This document shows positions 6,480 to 15,650 of a stretch of 64,000 nucleotides of DNA, piece after piece; position 1 is the first letter of the stretch; each line of letters begins with the position of its first letter. The notes under the pieces were generated by a model, which saw only the letters and a program-made list of their open reading frames with translations, did no database searches and had not been told where the DNA came from. Made by a program: the position numbers and the translations under genes. Source of the DNA: Arthrobacter nitrophenolicus (GTDB lineage Bacteria > Actinomycetota > Actinomycetes > Actinomycetales > Micrococcaceae); the NCBI RefSeq assembly GCF_000332815.1, contig NZ_AOFD01000005.1, forward strand, positions 62,001 to 126,000, read 5' to 3'.

Positions 6480-8629
6480 GGGACCCGGCGCCGGTTCCGC
6501 CTGCGGACCAGGACTGTCAGGAGGATGCCGGCGGCAAGCGCCGCGAACGCCGCGCCTGCCGCCGGCAGGAGTGCGCTGGCGCCGGTGTAGGCGAGCCCGC
6601 CGGTGGAACCGGCGGTGTACGGGCCCGATGTATCGGCCAGGCCGGCGGGTGGTGTCCCGACCGGGGAAGGTACGACGGCGGCGCCTCCATCCGAGGGATC
6701 CGCCGGCGGGACAGCGGCCGGGTCAGCCGGGGCCGGGCTGGCGGGGACAGATCCGGTAGGCGCGGGGGCAGGCACCGTTGCTGCCGGTTCGGCCGGCACC
6801 GGAGGCGCGGGCGGCTCAGCCGGAGCCGGTGGCGCGGGCGGTTCAGCCGGCACCAGAGGCGCGGGCGGTTCAGCCGGAGCCGGAGGCGCGGGCGGTTCAG
6901 CCGGGGCACGTCCAAACTCGAAACTGCTGGTGCCGGAAACGCTGAACCCGTTGACCGTCTCGGCCGTGAACTGCAGCTTTCCGCTGCCCCCGGGGGTGCT
7001 TTCAGGAGCCGTGAAGCTCCAGTTCCCGGCGTCGTCCACCGGGACCTCGAAGGGATCTCCGCCGTCCAGGGTGATCCGGACTGTTGACCCGGCGGCCACC
7101 GCGGAGGCCGGTGCCGCCGGAACAGTGCCTGTGACCTGCTGCCCCGGTTCGAAGGTGCCCCCAGGCGCGGGGCTGGTGACGGCAGGCTTGTTGAGGAAGA
7201 GTTCCAGCTGGTAGCCGGGCAGGACAGCCAGGCCCTCGCTGAGGGTCGCGGCGATGGCCATGTTCTGGACGACGTTGCCGTTTCCATCCGGGGTGTCGCC
7301 GGCAGCGTGCGTCCCCACGGCGTAGTTGCCGCTGACGTAGGGGCCGCCGGAGTCACCTCCGCTGGACTGCACGGCGTAGGACAGGAAACCGCGGAAGGCC
7401 CGCAAGTCGGTCGGGTCCATCGCGTAGGCGTGACCGGGGACTACGAAGATCCCCACCGCGTCGATAGTGCCGCAGGACCAGAATGACGTCCGCCCCGAGC
7501 GGCACACCGGCATTCCCAGCACCGGGTCCGCGCTGCCGATGATCTTGACGTCCGGCTCGGGCTGGGAGGGGTCCCCCCAGGTGCTGGCTGCCGGCAGCGG
7601 GTCCACATCGGTGCGCAGGGACTCGATGACGGAGATGTCGGTGCCCACATTCCCTGGGTTGGTCAGAGCCGTGCCGCCCGGACCAGTGGGGGTGGCGGGG
7701 TCCAGGACCCTCGAGTTGCCCGGACCGCCGTACTGGCTGAAGCCAAAGTCGCCCAGCGGGCCGGCTGGCTCACCGAGGAACTGCAGGGTGGCGGTCCTTG
7801 CCGCACCGTCGGACGCGCAGTGTCCGGCGGAGAGGACAGCAGGCAGGCCTGCTGGGTTGAAGGCGGAGAAGCCCGTGGAGCAGATCCAGCCGGTGTCGGC
7901 AATGTAGCCGACACCCCCGGGAACGTCGGCTTCGGGAGCAAGGGAGGCACCGCCGTCGAGCTCCACGTTGGCATACTTGGCTACGAACTCGGCGGGCGAC
8001 ACCTTTCCACTACCGGCCGAAACGGATGCCATGCCGGTCTTCGCGGTGGACTCGGGCGTGTTGACGCCGCCGCTCCGGATCACGAATTTTCCGCCGGACG
8101 CCAGCACAGCCTGCAGCCCTTCCGGGCCGACCTCGCGCACGTAGGCCTGGAAAAGCTGTTCGGTGCTGACCGCCAGTTCCGCCCCTTCGCTTGGGGCAGT
8201 GGAAGCACCAGGATCCGCAAGCCGGGCCTCCGGTACTGGCGCCTCCAGCACCAGTTCCGGGACTGACGCCGCGAGCCCCGCCACTTGTGCCAGCAGCTCC
8301 GCGCCGGACCCGGTCACCACGATCCGGCCGTCTTCCAGCCTGATGCCCTGATAGCCCGGGACGTCGCGGAGCTGAACGGCGGCAGCAGCAGCCCGGGAAC
8401 CAAGCTCACCGGCCGCGGCGAACTGCTCCTGCGTGAGTCCGAGGTCGCGCTGCACCGCTTCGGCGAGCGCCGCCTCTGAAAGGCCCTTTCCGCCGTCGGA
8501 TATTTCGACGCTGGGGGCATCAGCGGCCTGGTCCCCGGCCCAGGCGGGGGCGGCGGCGTATGCGGAGGACGCCAGCATCCCGGCGACGGCGCCAAGGGAC
8601 AGGAACCGGCGCAGATGGACCGGCCTCAT
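6476..8629 (-). CDS. Secreted S1-family protease with Pro-rich stalk and LAXTG sorting signal
   Basis: The 717-residue precursor has a signal peptide (cut near AWAG, residue 31), a roughly 200-residue propeptide-like region, and a chymotrypsin-fold domain with His270 (SAGHCASD), Asp331 (GTDISVIE) and Ser427 (GGDSGGPY). An Ig-like domain (about 485-575), a proline-rich stalk of 9-residue repeats and the C-terminal LAYTG (679-683), a hydrophobic helix and RRRNRRR follow. This is a cell-wall sorting signal of the LAXTG kind used by class E sortases. The ATG at 8629 overlaps the stop of the phosphatase gene by four bases (ATGA), so translation is probably coupled. The longer frame to 8794 is a read through the neighbour. 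Substrate is unknown. Confidence 0.9.
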   Translation of the reverse strand: MRPVHLRRFLSLGAVAGMLASSAYAAAPAWAGDQAADAPSVEISDGGKGLSEAALAEAVQRDLGLTQEQFAAAGELGSRAAAAAVQLRDVPGYQGIRLEDGRIVVTGSGAELLAQVAGLAASVPELVLEAPVPEARLADPGASTAPSEGAELAVSTEQLFQAYVREVGPEGLQAVLASGGKFVIRSGGVNTPESTAKTGMASVSAGSGKVSPAEFVAKYANVELDGGASLAPEADVPGGVGYIADTGWICSTGFSAFNPAGLPAVLSAGHCASDGAARTATLQFLGEPAGPLGDFGFSQYGGPGNSRVLDPATPTGPGGTALTNPGNVGTDISVIESLRTDVDPLPAASTWGDPSQPEPDVKIIGSADPVLGMPVCRSGRTSFWSCGTIDAVGIFVVPGHAYAMDPTDLRAFRGFLSYAVQSSGGDSGGPYVSGNYAVGTHAAGDTPDGNGNVVQNMAIAATLSEGLAVLPGYQLELFLNKPAVTSPAPGGTFEPGQQVTGTVPAAPASAVAAGSTVRITLDGGDPFEVPVDDAGNWSFTAPESTPGGSGKLQFTAETVNGFSVSGTSSFEFGRAPAEPPAPPAPAEPPAPLVPAEPPAPPAPAEPPAPPVPAEPAATVPAPAPTGSVPASPAPADPAAVPPADPSDGGAAVVPSPVGTPPAGLADTSGPYTAGSTGGLAYTGASALLPAAGAAFAALAAGILLTVLVRRRNRRRVP
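6804..6911. repeat. Four 27-bp tandem repeats in the protease stalk
   Basis: Units beginning GGCGCGGGCGG start at 6804, 6831, 6858 and 6885. Each encodes nine residues of the Pro/Ala/Glu stalk on the minus strand, so copy number can change without breaking the frame. Confidence 0.85.
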
Positions 8630-9324
8630 CGGGCCACCCCCGCCCCGCACAGGGACAGCACGGCGTCGAGTTCGCCGGTGCTGAGACCGTGCCGGAGAAG
8701 GTAGCCCCGGGTGTCCAGGGCGCGGACGAACTCCACCACGGCGGCACCGCGCCGCTCGAGCAGCGGCGCCAGTTCGGCGTCGTCCAGGTAGCATTCCCGG
8801 TCATGCGGCGGACCGTGGGTCCGGTAGCGCTCATTGATGCCGCGGGCGGCGCGGCGGTAGCCCTCGGCGATGTCCTGGTCGGAGTCACCTGCCAGGTCCT
8901 GGACCATGGCGGCCACCATGCCGCTGCGGTCCCGTCCGGCGGCGCAGTGCAGGATCACGTCGCCGCGGTCCGCCCCCGCGGCGAGCGCCCGAAAGACGCC
9001 CACCAGTTTCTCCGGGAAGATGCGGGCGTTGTCCGCGTAGAAGGCGGGATCGTTCAGGTAGGGGCCGCAGATTTCGGTGAAGCGGGGGTGGCCTGGCTCC
9101 TCGGTGGGTGCCGAGAGGACTGCCATGCCGTGCCACGCGGCGTCGGACACCACAGGATCGGTGTCCCGCCGGCGCGCCTCCGCGGCATTGCGAACGTCGA
9201 CGACGGTGCGGATGCCGTCGTCGAACGCCTGCTGCCAGCCGGCTTCCGTCAGCCATTCGCGGCGTCCCATCCGGTAAACGCCGCCGGCCACGTGCCACGC
9301 GTTGACGGCACCATCCCAGTCCAT
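8626..9324 (-). CDS. Tyrosine/serine protein phosphatase (IphP/PtpB-like)
   Basis: The protein is 232 residues from the ATG at 9324. It carries the Cys-dependent phosphatase loop HCAAGRDRSGMVAAM (H-C-x5-R-S/T) and an upstream VVDVRNAAEARRR, as in IphP/PtpB-type phosphatases that act on phosphotyrosine and sometimes on phosphoserine or lipids. The start is uncertain: GGGCAGG lies close before 9324, while a GTG at 9345 would add seven residues. Its stop overlaps the ATG of the LAXTG protease. No signal peptide is seen, so it should be cytoplasmic. The pairing of the two genes is conserved by overlap, but the link between their roles is not evident. Confidence 0.87.
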   Translation of the reverse strand: MDWDGAVNAWHVAGGVYRMGRREWLTEAGWQQAFDDGIRTVVDVRNAAEARRRDTDPVVSDAAWHGMAVLSAPTEEPGHPRFTEICGPYLNDPAFYADNARIFPEKLVGVFRALAAGADRGDVILHCAAGRDRSGMVAAMVQDLAGDSDQDIAEGYRRAARGINERYRTHGPPHDRECYLDDAELAPLLERRGAAVVEFVRALDTRGYLLRHGLSTGELDAVLSLCGAGVAR

Positions 9325-9498
9325 GGACCTGCCCGTTTTCGTCACCCGGCCAGCTAATCACACCAGTCACAGGAGACGCACGTCACGATTGGGGGAGATT
9401 TGGGGGAATTGCGGGGCCGGACCCTAATGACGGCTGCCCCCGCCAGGCGTAACGTACACCTACACGCTTGTGCCTTAGGCTGTTCAAAGGAGAACGCA

Positions 9499-10404
9499 AT
9501 GGGAATTGCACCAGTACGACGGCGTCAATCAGCTTTTGCGGCCGGCCTTGCCACCCTGGCCATGGCCCTGGGCTTCACGGCCATCCCCGCTGACGCTGCG
9601 CCCCCGCCTAACGTCGATTATGTTGCGCTCGGCGATTCATATACCGCCGGCATTGGAGCCGGACCCTACGACGACACCGAGACGTGCATCCGGACTTCGG
9701 GCGGCTACGTGGACCTAACGGCGAAGACTGGCCGCGTCAACCTGCTCGTTAACGCCGCTTGTAGCGGTGCCGAGCTTACTGGGGGGCCAACGAGCGTAGC
9801 CTCCCAGCTCAGCGATCCAGCAACCTTGGCCGCGCTAGCGGAAGCGGAGCTGGTGAGCATCACCGCAGGTGCAAACGATCTGGGATTTGCACAAATCATC
9901 GGGATCTGCGCAACACTCAGCCCAACGGATTGCCGCAACGCCGTCAACGCGGCGACTTCAGAGGAAAGCCTCTTTGCGCTCACTTTGGCGCTGGCTGAGA
10001 CATATCAGGCAATCCAGGCAGCCGCGCCGGATGCGACGATCATCGTCCTCGGTTACCCGCTGCTCTTCGATACAACCGACCCGCCTGTTGCCCTCCCCAT
10101 CCCTCTAACGAGTCAGGAACTAATCAACCTCGGAACCCTGGCTATCAACGGTGCCATCGAAGACGCCGTGGACCTCGCGAACGATGAGTACGACACGAAC
10201 GCCGTCTATGTTGATGTGACAAAGCGCTTTGCCGGACACGAGGTTAATTCCACGGATCCCTGGATCTTCTTCGGAACGTATCTCGATTCAAGTGGTAGGC
10301 CGCAACTGGACCCCCGCAGCTTCCATCCCAACCTCGAAGGGCACCGCGCCTACGCGTCAGCCTTGCTGGCTTCAGTAAAGCTGGGTCAACTGGTCCGGCA
10401 GTAG
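9499..10404 (+). CDS. Secreted SGNH/GDSL hydrolase
   Basis: The 301-residue precursor has a signal peptide ending near ADA-AP (about residue 33). SGNH blocks are present: GDSYTAG with the nucleophile Ser47, GANDLG (block III) and DPRSFHPNLEGH with the Asp/His pair (block V). It is likely an extracellular esterase or lipase similar to Streptomyces SGNH hydrolases. AAAGGAG before the ATG at 9499 sets the start; the frame continues upstream without support. The gene has visibly lower GC and looser codon choice than its neighbours (frequent GAT, TTG, TTA-type and ACA codons), which hints at acquisition. A strong bidirectional terminator follows. Confidence 0.9.
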   Translation: MGIAPVRRRQSAFAAGLATLAMALGFTAIPADAAPPPNVDYVALGDSYTAGIGAGPYDDTETCIRTSGGYVDLTAKTGRVNLLVNAACSGAELTGGPTSVASQLSDPATLAALAEAELVSITAGANDLGFAQIIGICATLSPTDCRNAVNAATSEESLFALTLALAETYQAIQAAAPDATIIVLGYPLLFDTTDPPVALPIPLTSQELINLGTLAINGAIEDAVDLANDEYDTNAVYVDVTKRFAGHEVNSTDPWIFFGTYLDSSGRPQLDPRSFHPNLEGHRAYASALLASVKLGQLVRQ

Positions 10405-10414
10405 CCAAGACCTC

Positions 10415-10454
10415 ATCCCCGCCGGGCGAGCCTATGCCCCTGCCCGGCGGGGAT
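10415..10454. terminator. Bidirectional hairpin between convergent genes
   Basis: ATCCCCGCCGGGC pairs perfectly with GCCCGGCGGGGAT over a 14-base loop, between the SGNH hydrolase stop and the convergent FGE stop. There is no long T tract on either side. Confidence 0.7.
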
Positions 10455-10459
10455 CGACG

Positions 10460-11492
10460 TCATTCACCGGTGTGCGCCGCCCCGGACGTCCTGCCCACGG
10501 TGCGGAACCCCGCGTTGCCCATTGACGAGTCCGGCGTGTTCGAGGACCGGGCAGAGTTCCTGTACCGGTTGCAGTAGGAGTCGTGGCACAGGTACGAGCC
10601 TCCCCGCATGACCCGGACCTGGCCGCTGTCCGGTCCGCGCGGGTCGATGGCAGGAGAAATGCGGTAGTAGCCGGGGCTCCACCAGTCGGCACACCATTCC
10701 CAGACATTCCCGATGGTCTGCCAGAGCCCATAAGCGTTCGGTTCAAAGCTGCGCACGGGTGCTGTGGTGAGGAATCCATCCTGGCAGGTGTTCTCGGCCG
10801 GAAACGGCCCCTGCCAGATGTTCATCCGCCAGGATTCGCCGGCCCGCGGCTTGGTGGTGGGCATCGGGAAAGACGCGTCACCGTGCGGGTCATCTCCCAG
10901 GGGAACCTTGCACCATCGAGCCCGCCACGCGATGCAGCCTCCCACTGCGCTTCCGTCGGAAGAGCCCGGCCAGCCCACTGGCAGTACGCCACCGCGTCAT
11001 TCCAGCTGACATGGACCACCGGGTGGTCCCCGAGCCCGTCGATACCGGAGTGGCGTCCCCCCGGATGTCGCCAGTCCGCACCCTTCACGCCCCGCCACCA
11101 GGCGTCCCGGGCGGAGAGCCCATAATGTCTTCCTCCGGTGCCGCCACAGCAAGATGGAAGACCGCGGAGAAGCCCCAAGCCTCGGCTTCGGTGCGGTAGC
11201 CGGTCGCCTCGACGAACCGCGCAAAGTCGTTGTTCGTCACGCTCGTCGCGTCGATTGAAAATGACTCCAGGGTTACCTGGTGGACGGGCGTTTCGCCGTC
11301 GCCCCGGTTCTCGTCCCCTTGCGAGTCCCCCATCCCGAATGTCAGGGCGGGGACAATTGCCTGCTCAATCCGGTGGCGGCCTTGCCCTGCATCGGCCAGG
11401 GCAGGCTCCGGCAGGGGTTTGTCCGACATGCCCGTGAACACTGCGCGGCCTGCCGGCGCGCAACACCCGGCACCTGGGTTCTCCTCGTTCAT
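10460..11492 (-). CDS. Formylglycine-generating enzyme (sulfatase-modifying factor), frame broken as sequenced
   Basis: Three adjoining minus-strand frames make one FGE-sulfatase domain protein: residues up to PEEDIMG (frame ending 11085), [22 protein letters not shown] to DGARFPW (ending 10822), and [11 protein letters not shown] to the stop at 10460. Adding one base at 11119-11121 and one at 10896-10898, each beside a C run, restores 344 residues. The catalytic pair is intact in [15 protein letters not shown], matching the two essential cysteines of FGE, and [13 protein letters not shown] follows. FGE oxidises the CxPSR cysteine of sulfatases to formylglycine. It lies directly downstream of a Cys-type sulfatase, its obvious client. 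I treat the breaks as likely sequence errors. Confidence 0.88.
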
Positions 11493-11515
11493 CCTTTTCA
11501 CTTTCCCACATCGCT

Positions 11516-11551
11516 CCCGGGCATCACCGGCTGCAGCCGGTGATGCCCGGG
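11516..11551. repeat. Perfect 36-bp palindrome between sulfatase and FGE genes
   Basis: CCCGGGCATCACCGG, CTGCAG, then CCGGTGATGCCCGGG form a perfect palindrome in the 72-base spacer. No T tract follows on the minus strand. It may stabilise or partly terminate the mRNA, lowering FGE expression relative to sulfatase; this role is inferred. Confidence 0.75.
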
Positions 11552-11564
11552 TAATTCTGCTGCG

Positions 11565-13073
11565 TCAGCTGGATGCCCGGATACCGGCGACGTATGCCTC
11601 GACCTGCGCGAAGAGTTCTGCATCATACGGCCCCCACACCGGGCGCGGGGTGTCCTCTCCGCGGTACGGTTCGTCCGCGTACCGCTTCTGGTACTCAGCG
11701 AGCTTCTGCTCCATATCGCTCTTGATCCCGGCATATGCGGGATCGTCGGCAACGTTGCGCACCTCGGTGGGGTCGTTCCGCAGGTCGTAGAGCTCCCATT
11801 CAGGCTCGAACTGCCGTTCCGACGCCCCGGGCACTCCAAGGCCGGCGCCGTAGTAGTAGATGAGCTTGTAATCCCGGGTGCGAATGCCGTAGTGGGCGGG
11901 CGCTGCGTGGATGGGATCATCGTGTTCCCAATACCGGTAGTAGGCGGCGTCGGGCCAATCCTCGATGCTCTCCCCGCGCAGCAGCGGCAGAAAACTCCGC
12001 CCCTGCGAGGTGGGGAGCTCGTTCGTTGCGTCGATGCCGCAGGCATCCAGGAACGTCGCGGCGAAGTCCACGTTGGTGATGATCGCTTCGCTGCGGCTGC
12101 CGGCTTCGATCTGGGCCGGCCAGCGGATGAGCATGGGCATCTGCAGGGATTGGTCGAACATGAGCCGCTTGTCGAACCAGCCGTGGTCCCCGAGGAAGAA
12201 TCCCTGGTCGGAGGTGTAGACCACCAGCGTGTTCTCTGCGAGCCCCTTGGCCTCCAGGTGGTCGAGCATCCGCCCCACGTTGTCGTCGATTGACTGGATG
12301 CACTGAAGGTAGTCGCGCATGTAGATCTGGTATTTCCACCGCATCCGTTCTTCACGGTTTTCCTCGCCCCGCAGGTGCTCCGGCACCTCCATTTTGATGT
12401 CGTCGGCACCCATGTCGTCAGCGATGGTCATGTGCACGCCGCGTACGGCCTTGCTCCGTGACTCATAGTCGTCGAAGAAGGTCTCAGGCTCGGGAATCGT
12501 CCCGTCAGCGTAGAGGTGCTTGTGTTTCTCGTCAGGCACCCAGGGGCGGTGCGGGGCCTTGTGGTGCACCAGGAGGCAGAACGGCTCATCCTCGCCCCGC
12601 TCGTCGATCCAGTCCAGCGACAGATCGGTGACAATGTCGGTCGCGTAGCCCTTTTCGATGGTGCGGCCGGACGGATCAATCATTTCGGGGTCCATATAAT
12701 CGCCCTGGCCGGGAAAGACCTTCCACGCATCGAAGCCGCGCGGCTCCGAGACTTCCTGCTCACCGAGGTGCCATTTGCCGAACAATGCCGTGCGGTAACC
12801 GTTGTTGCGCAGCACATCGATGAACGTTGGAACGCGGTAATCCATCTCCGTCCAGATGGACGACACGCCGTTGACGTGGGAGTAGGTGCCGGTAAGGATC
12901 GAAGCCCGTGACGGGGAGCAGATGGAGTTCGTGCAGAAGACGGCGTCCATCCGCATGCCACCCTCGGCGATCCGGTCGAGGTGCGGCGTCTTGTTGACCC
13001 TGCTGCCATACGCCGAAATGGCATGGGCGGCATGGTCGTCGGACATGATGAAAATGACGTTGGTGCGTGGCAT
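11565..13073 (-). CDS. Cys-type sulfatase (type I)
   Basis: The 502-residue enzyme shows the alkaline-phosphatase-superfamily sulfatase plan. N-terminal NVIFIMSDDHAAHA gives metal-binding Asp12/Asp13, ICSPSRASILTG carries the CxPSR motif with Cys52 to be converted to formylglycine, FGKWHLG supplies the conserved Lys/His, and TSDQGFFLGDHG gives later metal ligands. No signal peptide is seen, so it acts in the cytoplasm on imported sulfated compounds. AAGGAAG precedes the ATG at 13073. The upstream LacI frame runs into this one without a stop as sequenced (11565-14189), which may be an artefact. The transporter upstream and FGE downstream complete a desulfation operon. Confidence 0.92.
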   Translation of the reverse strand: MPRTNVIFIMSDDHAAHAISAYGSRVNKTPHLDRIAEGGMRMDAVFCTNSICSPSRASILTGTYSHVNGVSSIWTEMDYRVPTFIDVLRNNGYRTALFGKWHLGEQEVSEPRGFDAWKVFPGQGDYMDPEMIDPSGRTIEKGYATDIVTDLSLDWIDERGEDEPFCLLVHHKAPHRPWVPDEKHKHLYADGTIPEPETFFDDYESRSKAVRGVHMTIADDMGADDIKMEVPEHLRGEENREERMRWKYQIYMRDYLQCIQSIDDNVGRMLDHLEAKGLAENTLVVYTSDQGFFLGDHGWFDKRLMFDQSLQMPMLIRWPAQIEAGSRSEAIITNVDFAATFLDACGIDATNELPTSQGRSFLPLLRGESIEDWPDAAYYRYWEHDDPIHAAPAHYGIRTRDYKLIYYYGAGLGVPGASERQFEPEWELYDLRNDPTEVRNVADDPAYAGIKSDMEQKLAEYQKRYADEPYRGEDTPRPVWGPYDAELFAQVEAYVAGIRASS

Positions 13074-14189
13074 GGTGCCTGCTTCCTTGCTTTTATTTCT
13101 CATCGGCTGCTGTTGCCGGCGCGATGTCTCGGAATTCGTGGACTGCCCGGCGTCGATCACCGGTGGCAGGAGAAGGTGTTCGTGGACGGGGGACGTGCTG
13201 GTCTCGCCCATGATCAGGCGTGCGCATTCCCGGCCGGCGCCTTCAAGAGGAAGCCGCGAGTAGACCAGGTTCGGCCAGAGCCCTGTGGTGAGCGTGCCGG
13301 CGGCAAGTCCCGCCACCGTATAGCGCGGGTCCCGGCGCTGCGCCACCCGGTATACGGCCTCCACATCCGCGCCCCAGGAGCACAGAAGGGTGGTGTGCCC
13401 GGGGTCGGCTCCGTCGGTCCCGAGGGCCTGCTCCACCCGGCCGGCGAGTTCGTGCACGTACGAAGCCTGCTGGTCCGGGTTCTCCTCGAGGCGTTTGAGG
13501 TGTTCTGCCGTGATTCCGGTGGAAACCACCCGCAGTGCGACCTCGGGGCGTTGACCCAGCGCCGAGAACACGGCCTGCTCGCGGATCCTCTCCGCACGGG
13601 ACACCAGATCCGGGCGAAGGTAGTAGACGGTGCGCGTCCCCCTCCGTTCAAGTTCCGCCATGAGCAGTTCGACGCCGGCCCGGTAGTCAAAATCGACCGT
13701 CGAGTATGGGCGCTCCTCTCCGAAGGCCCCGCAGTCGAGTGCCACGAAGGGGACGCTGTGCTTGGCAACGAGCTCCGCAAGCTCGCCTGGCACCTCATGG
13801 TCGTCGTGGCCCACGAAGATGAGGCCGTCGAGTTGGTAACCCCGGACCGCGGCCACCCACTGTGACGCCGGGCCCTTATGAAGGAGGGCAAGGTGAAGGC
13901 CTTGCTCGGTCAGTCCCTCGACGAGCCCCTGCACAATGGCCGCGTACCGCGGCGTGGTGACCGGTTTGTCCAGGAGCACGCCGATGGTACGGCTGGTGCC
14001 GGCCTGCAGTGATCGGGCGAGGCCGTTGGGAACGTAGCCGATGTCCCTGGCGATCTGCCGGATTTTCGCCTTCGTGGTGCCGCTCAGGGGAAGGGTGCTC
14101 TGCTCATTCAGGGCGTAGGACACCGTTGACACGGACACGCCTGCACGGCGGGCGATGTCCTTGAGCGTTGGTCGGGCTCCGGCAGTCAT
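13074..14189 (-). CDS. LacI-family regulator (apparently fused to sulfatase as sequenced)
   Basis: The LacI plan is complete: N-terminal HTH (PTLKDIARRAGVSVSTVSYALN and the hinge YVPNGLARSLQ), a periplasmic-binding-like core (TIGVLLDKPVTTPRYAAIVQGL) and the typical closing stretch LLLPPVIDAGQSTN. A LacI protein normally ends soon after this point, but the frame stays open into the sulfatase. A single extra C near 13131-13132 would put it in the frame that stops at TAA 13093-13095, giving 365 residues. The gene starts one base after the GPH transporter stop. It most likely binds the paired operators at 15651-15685 and responds to a sulfated or desulfated sugar. Confidence 0.85.
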
Positions 14190-14190
14190 G

Positions 14191-15609
14191 CTATTGGCCC
14201 CGCCGTGCTTTCAGCTCTTCCACGTTGGCAGCCACCCGTTTGCGGTTGAGCGGGTAGATGAAGAGCAGCAGGAGAGCGGCAACGGCGTAGAGGACGCCGG
14301 GCACGAGTGTGGATACGAGGTAGATCCCGTTGATGGTCTCCTCGGTCTGAGTGGGCGAGCCGGCCTGGAAGCCGACCGCCGTCAGTGCCACGCCCGCGAG
14401 GCCACCGGCCAGGGCCAGTCCTACCTTGCGCGCCCAGGTGTTGACCGCATAGACGGTGCCGTCGTCACGCTCACCGCTGCGCACCTCCTCGTGATCGATG
14501 ACATCGCCGATTAGCGCCCAAACGAGCAGCGAGTAGGTACCCATACCGAAACCGGCAAGCACTGTCAGGACGATGAAGACCCATGGCGAGGTGACGTGCG
14601 TAAGGGCCAGGAACATGTAAACAGCGGCAGAGAAGAGCATGCCCGTGACGATGATTTCCTTCTTGCCGAAACGGCGGGCGAGCCACGCCGCGACCGGCGC
14701 CAGCACAAGGCCTGGCAGGTAGTTCGCCAGTTGGGCAGGACCGGAAAGCGCACCGTTGTTGAAGTAGTTCAGCCACAGGTACGCCGCCATGGACATCGTG
14801 AGCAGCGACGCAAGCATGAGGATCAGGTTTCCGGCCATGAGCCCCAGCAGCGCCCTGTTTCCGGCCAGGGAACGCAGGAGTTTCAGGAAGCTGCGCTTTT
14901 CCTGCACGGGTACTGCCTGCACGCGTTCACGCACCTGGGTGTAGCAAATGGCATAGAACGCGAGCGCGGCGATGGAGAACCCCACACCTGTCATGAAGAA
15001 GGAACCGGGAAGGACCTGCGAAACCCCGTCAACGGTCGCGTAGATCAGAAGTGGGGGAACAAGGGCCACGAACAGGCCCGCGACGTTTGCTCCGAAAGCG
15101 CGGAACACTGAGAGGGAAGCCCGCTCCCCCGGGTTCGGACTCATGACGGATGCCAGCGAACCGTAGGAAATGTTGACCATCGTGTAGAAGACGGAACCCC
15201 ACAGCAGGTAGGTGACAGCAGCGTACGTAAGTTTCAGGCCGTAGTCCCAGTCAGCAATGAAGGGTGCATAAAGGAGCGCACTTACAACGACGAGGGGCAA
15301 GGCAGCCCTGCCGATCCAGGCACGGAAGCGGCCGGCAGGCGACGGGCGGTGCCGGTCCAGGAAACGCCCCCAACCCACATCCGTGAAAGCATCGATGAGC
15401 CTGGCCGCGAGGAACAGGATGCCGACGTGCGCGGGTTGGAGTCCTGCCACGTTCGTGTAGAACACGAGCAGGTAGGAGGATGCGAGCAGGAAGGTGAAGT
15501 CATTCCCAAGGTCGCCGAAAAGGTAGCCGATTTTGTCGCGCCACCCGAAGGGGCGCATCACGGATTGGAATGAAACGGGTGCGGCGGCGGTGCCGATTGA
15601 TTCGCTCAT
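14191..15609 (-). CDS. GPH-family (MFS-like) sugar:cation symporter
   Basis: The 472-residue protein has about twelve membrane segments and the glycoside-pentoside-hexuronide family hallmarks: GDLGNDFTFLLASSYLLVFYTNVAG near the start, DRHRPSPAGRFRAWIGRAALP in loop 2-3, and a central loop before the second six-helix half. Such symporters bring in glycosides, pentosides or hexuronides with a cation. It is the first gene of the operon, followed by the LacI regulator and sulfatase, so the cargo is probably a sulfated saccharide; this is inferred. Expression should be controlled through the two LacI-type operators 42-76 bases upstream of the start. Confidence 0.88.
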   Translation of the reverse strand: MSESIGTAAAPVSFQSVMRPFGWRDKIGYLFGDLGNDFTFLLASSYLLVFYTNVAGLQPAHVGILFLAARLIDAFTDVGWGRFLDRHRPSPAGRFRAWIGRAALPLVVVSALLYAPFIADWDYGLKLTYAAVTYLLWGSVFYTMVNISYGSLASVMSPNPGERASLSVFRAFGANVAGLFVALVPPLLIYATVDGVSQVLPGSFFMTGVGFSIAALAFYAICYTQVRERVQAVPVQEKRSFLKLLRSLAGNRALLGLMAGNLILMLASLLTMSMAAYLWLNYFNNGALSGPAQLANYLPGLVLAPVAAWLARRFGKKEIIVTGMLFSAAVYMFLALTHVTSPWVFIVLTVLAGFGMGTYSLLVWALIGDVIDHEEVRSGERDDGTVYAVNTWARKVGLALAGGLAGVALTAVGFQAGSPTQTEETINGIYLVSTLVPGVLYAVAALLLLFIYPLNRKRVAANVEELKARRGQ

Positions 15610-15650
15610 GAGACTCCTCGTTGAGTGCGGGATAAAAGTACCTTAAGGAG

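Noticed and set aside
6603..7214. Gly/Ala-rich plus-strand frame resembling a PE_PGRS-like protein
   Set aside because: It is the antisense of the Pro-rich stalk of the LAXTG protease and has no start signals.
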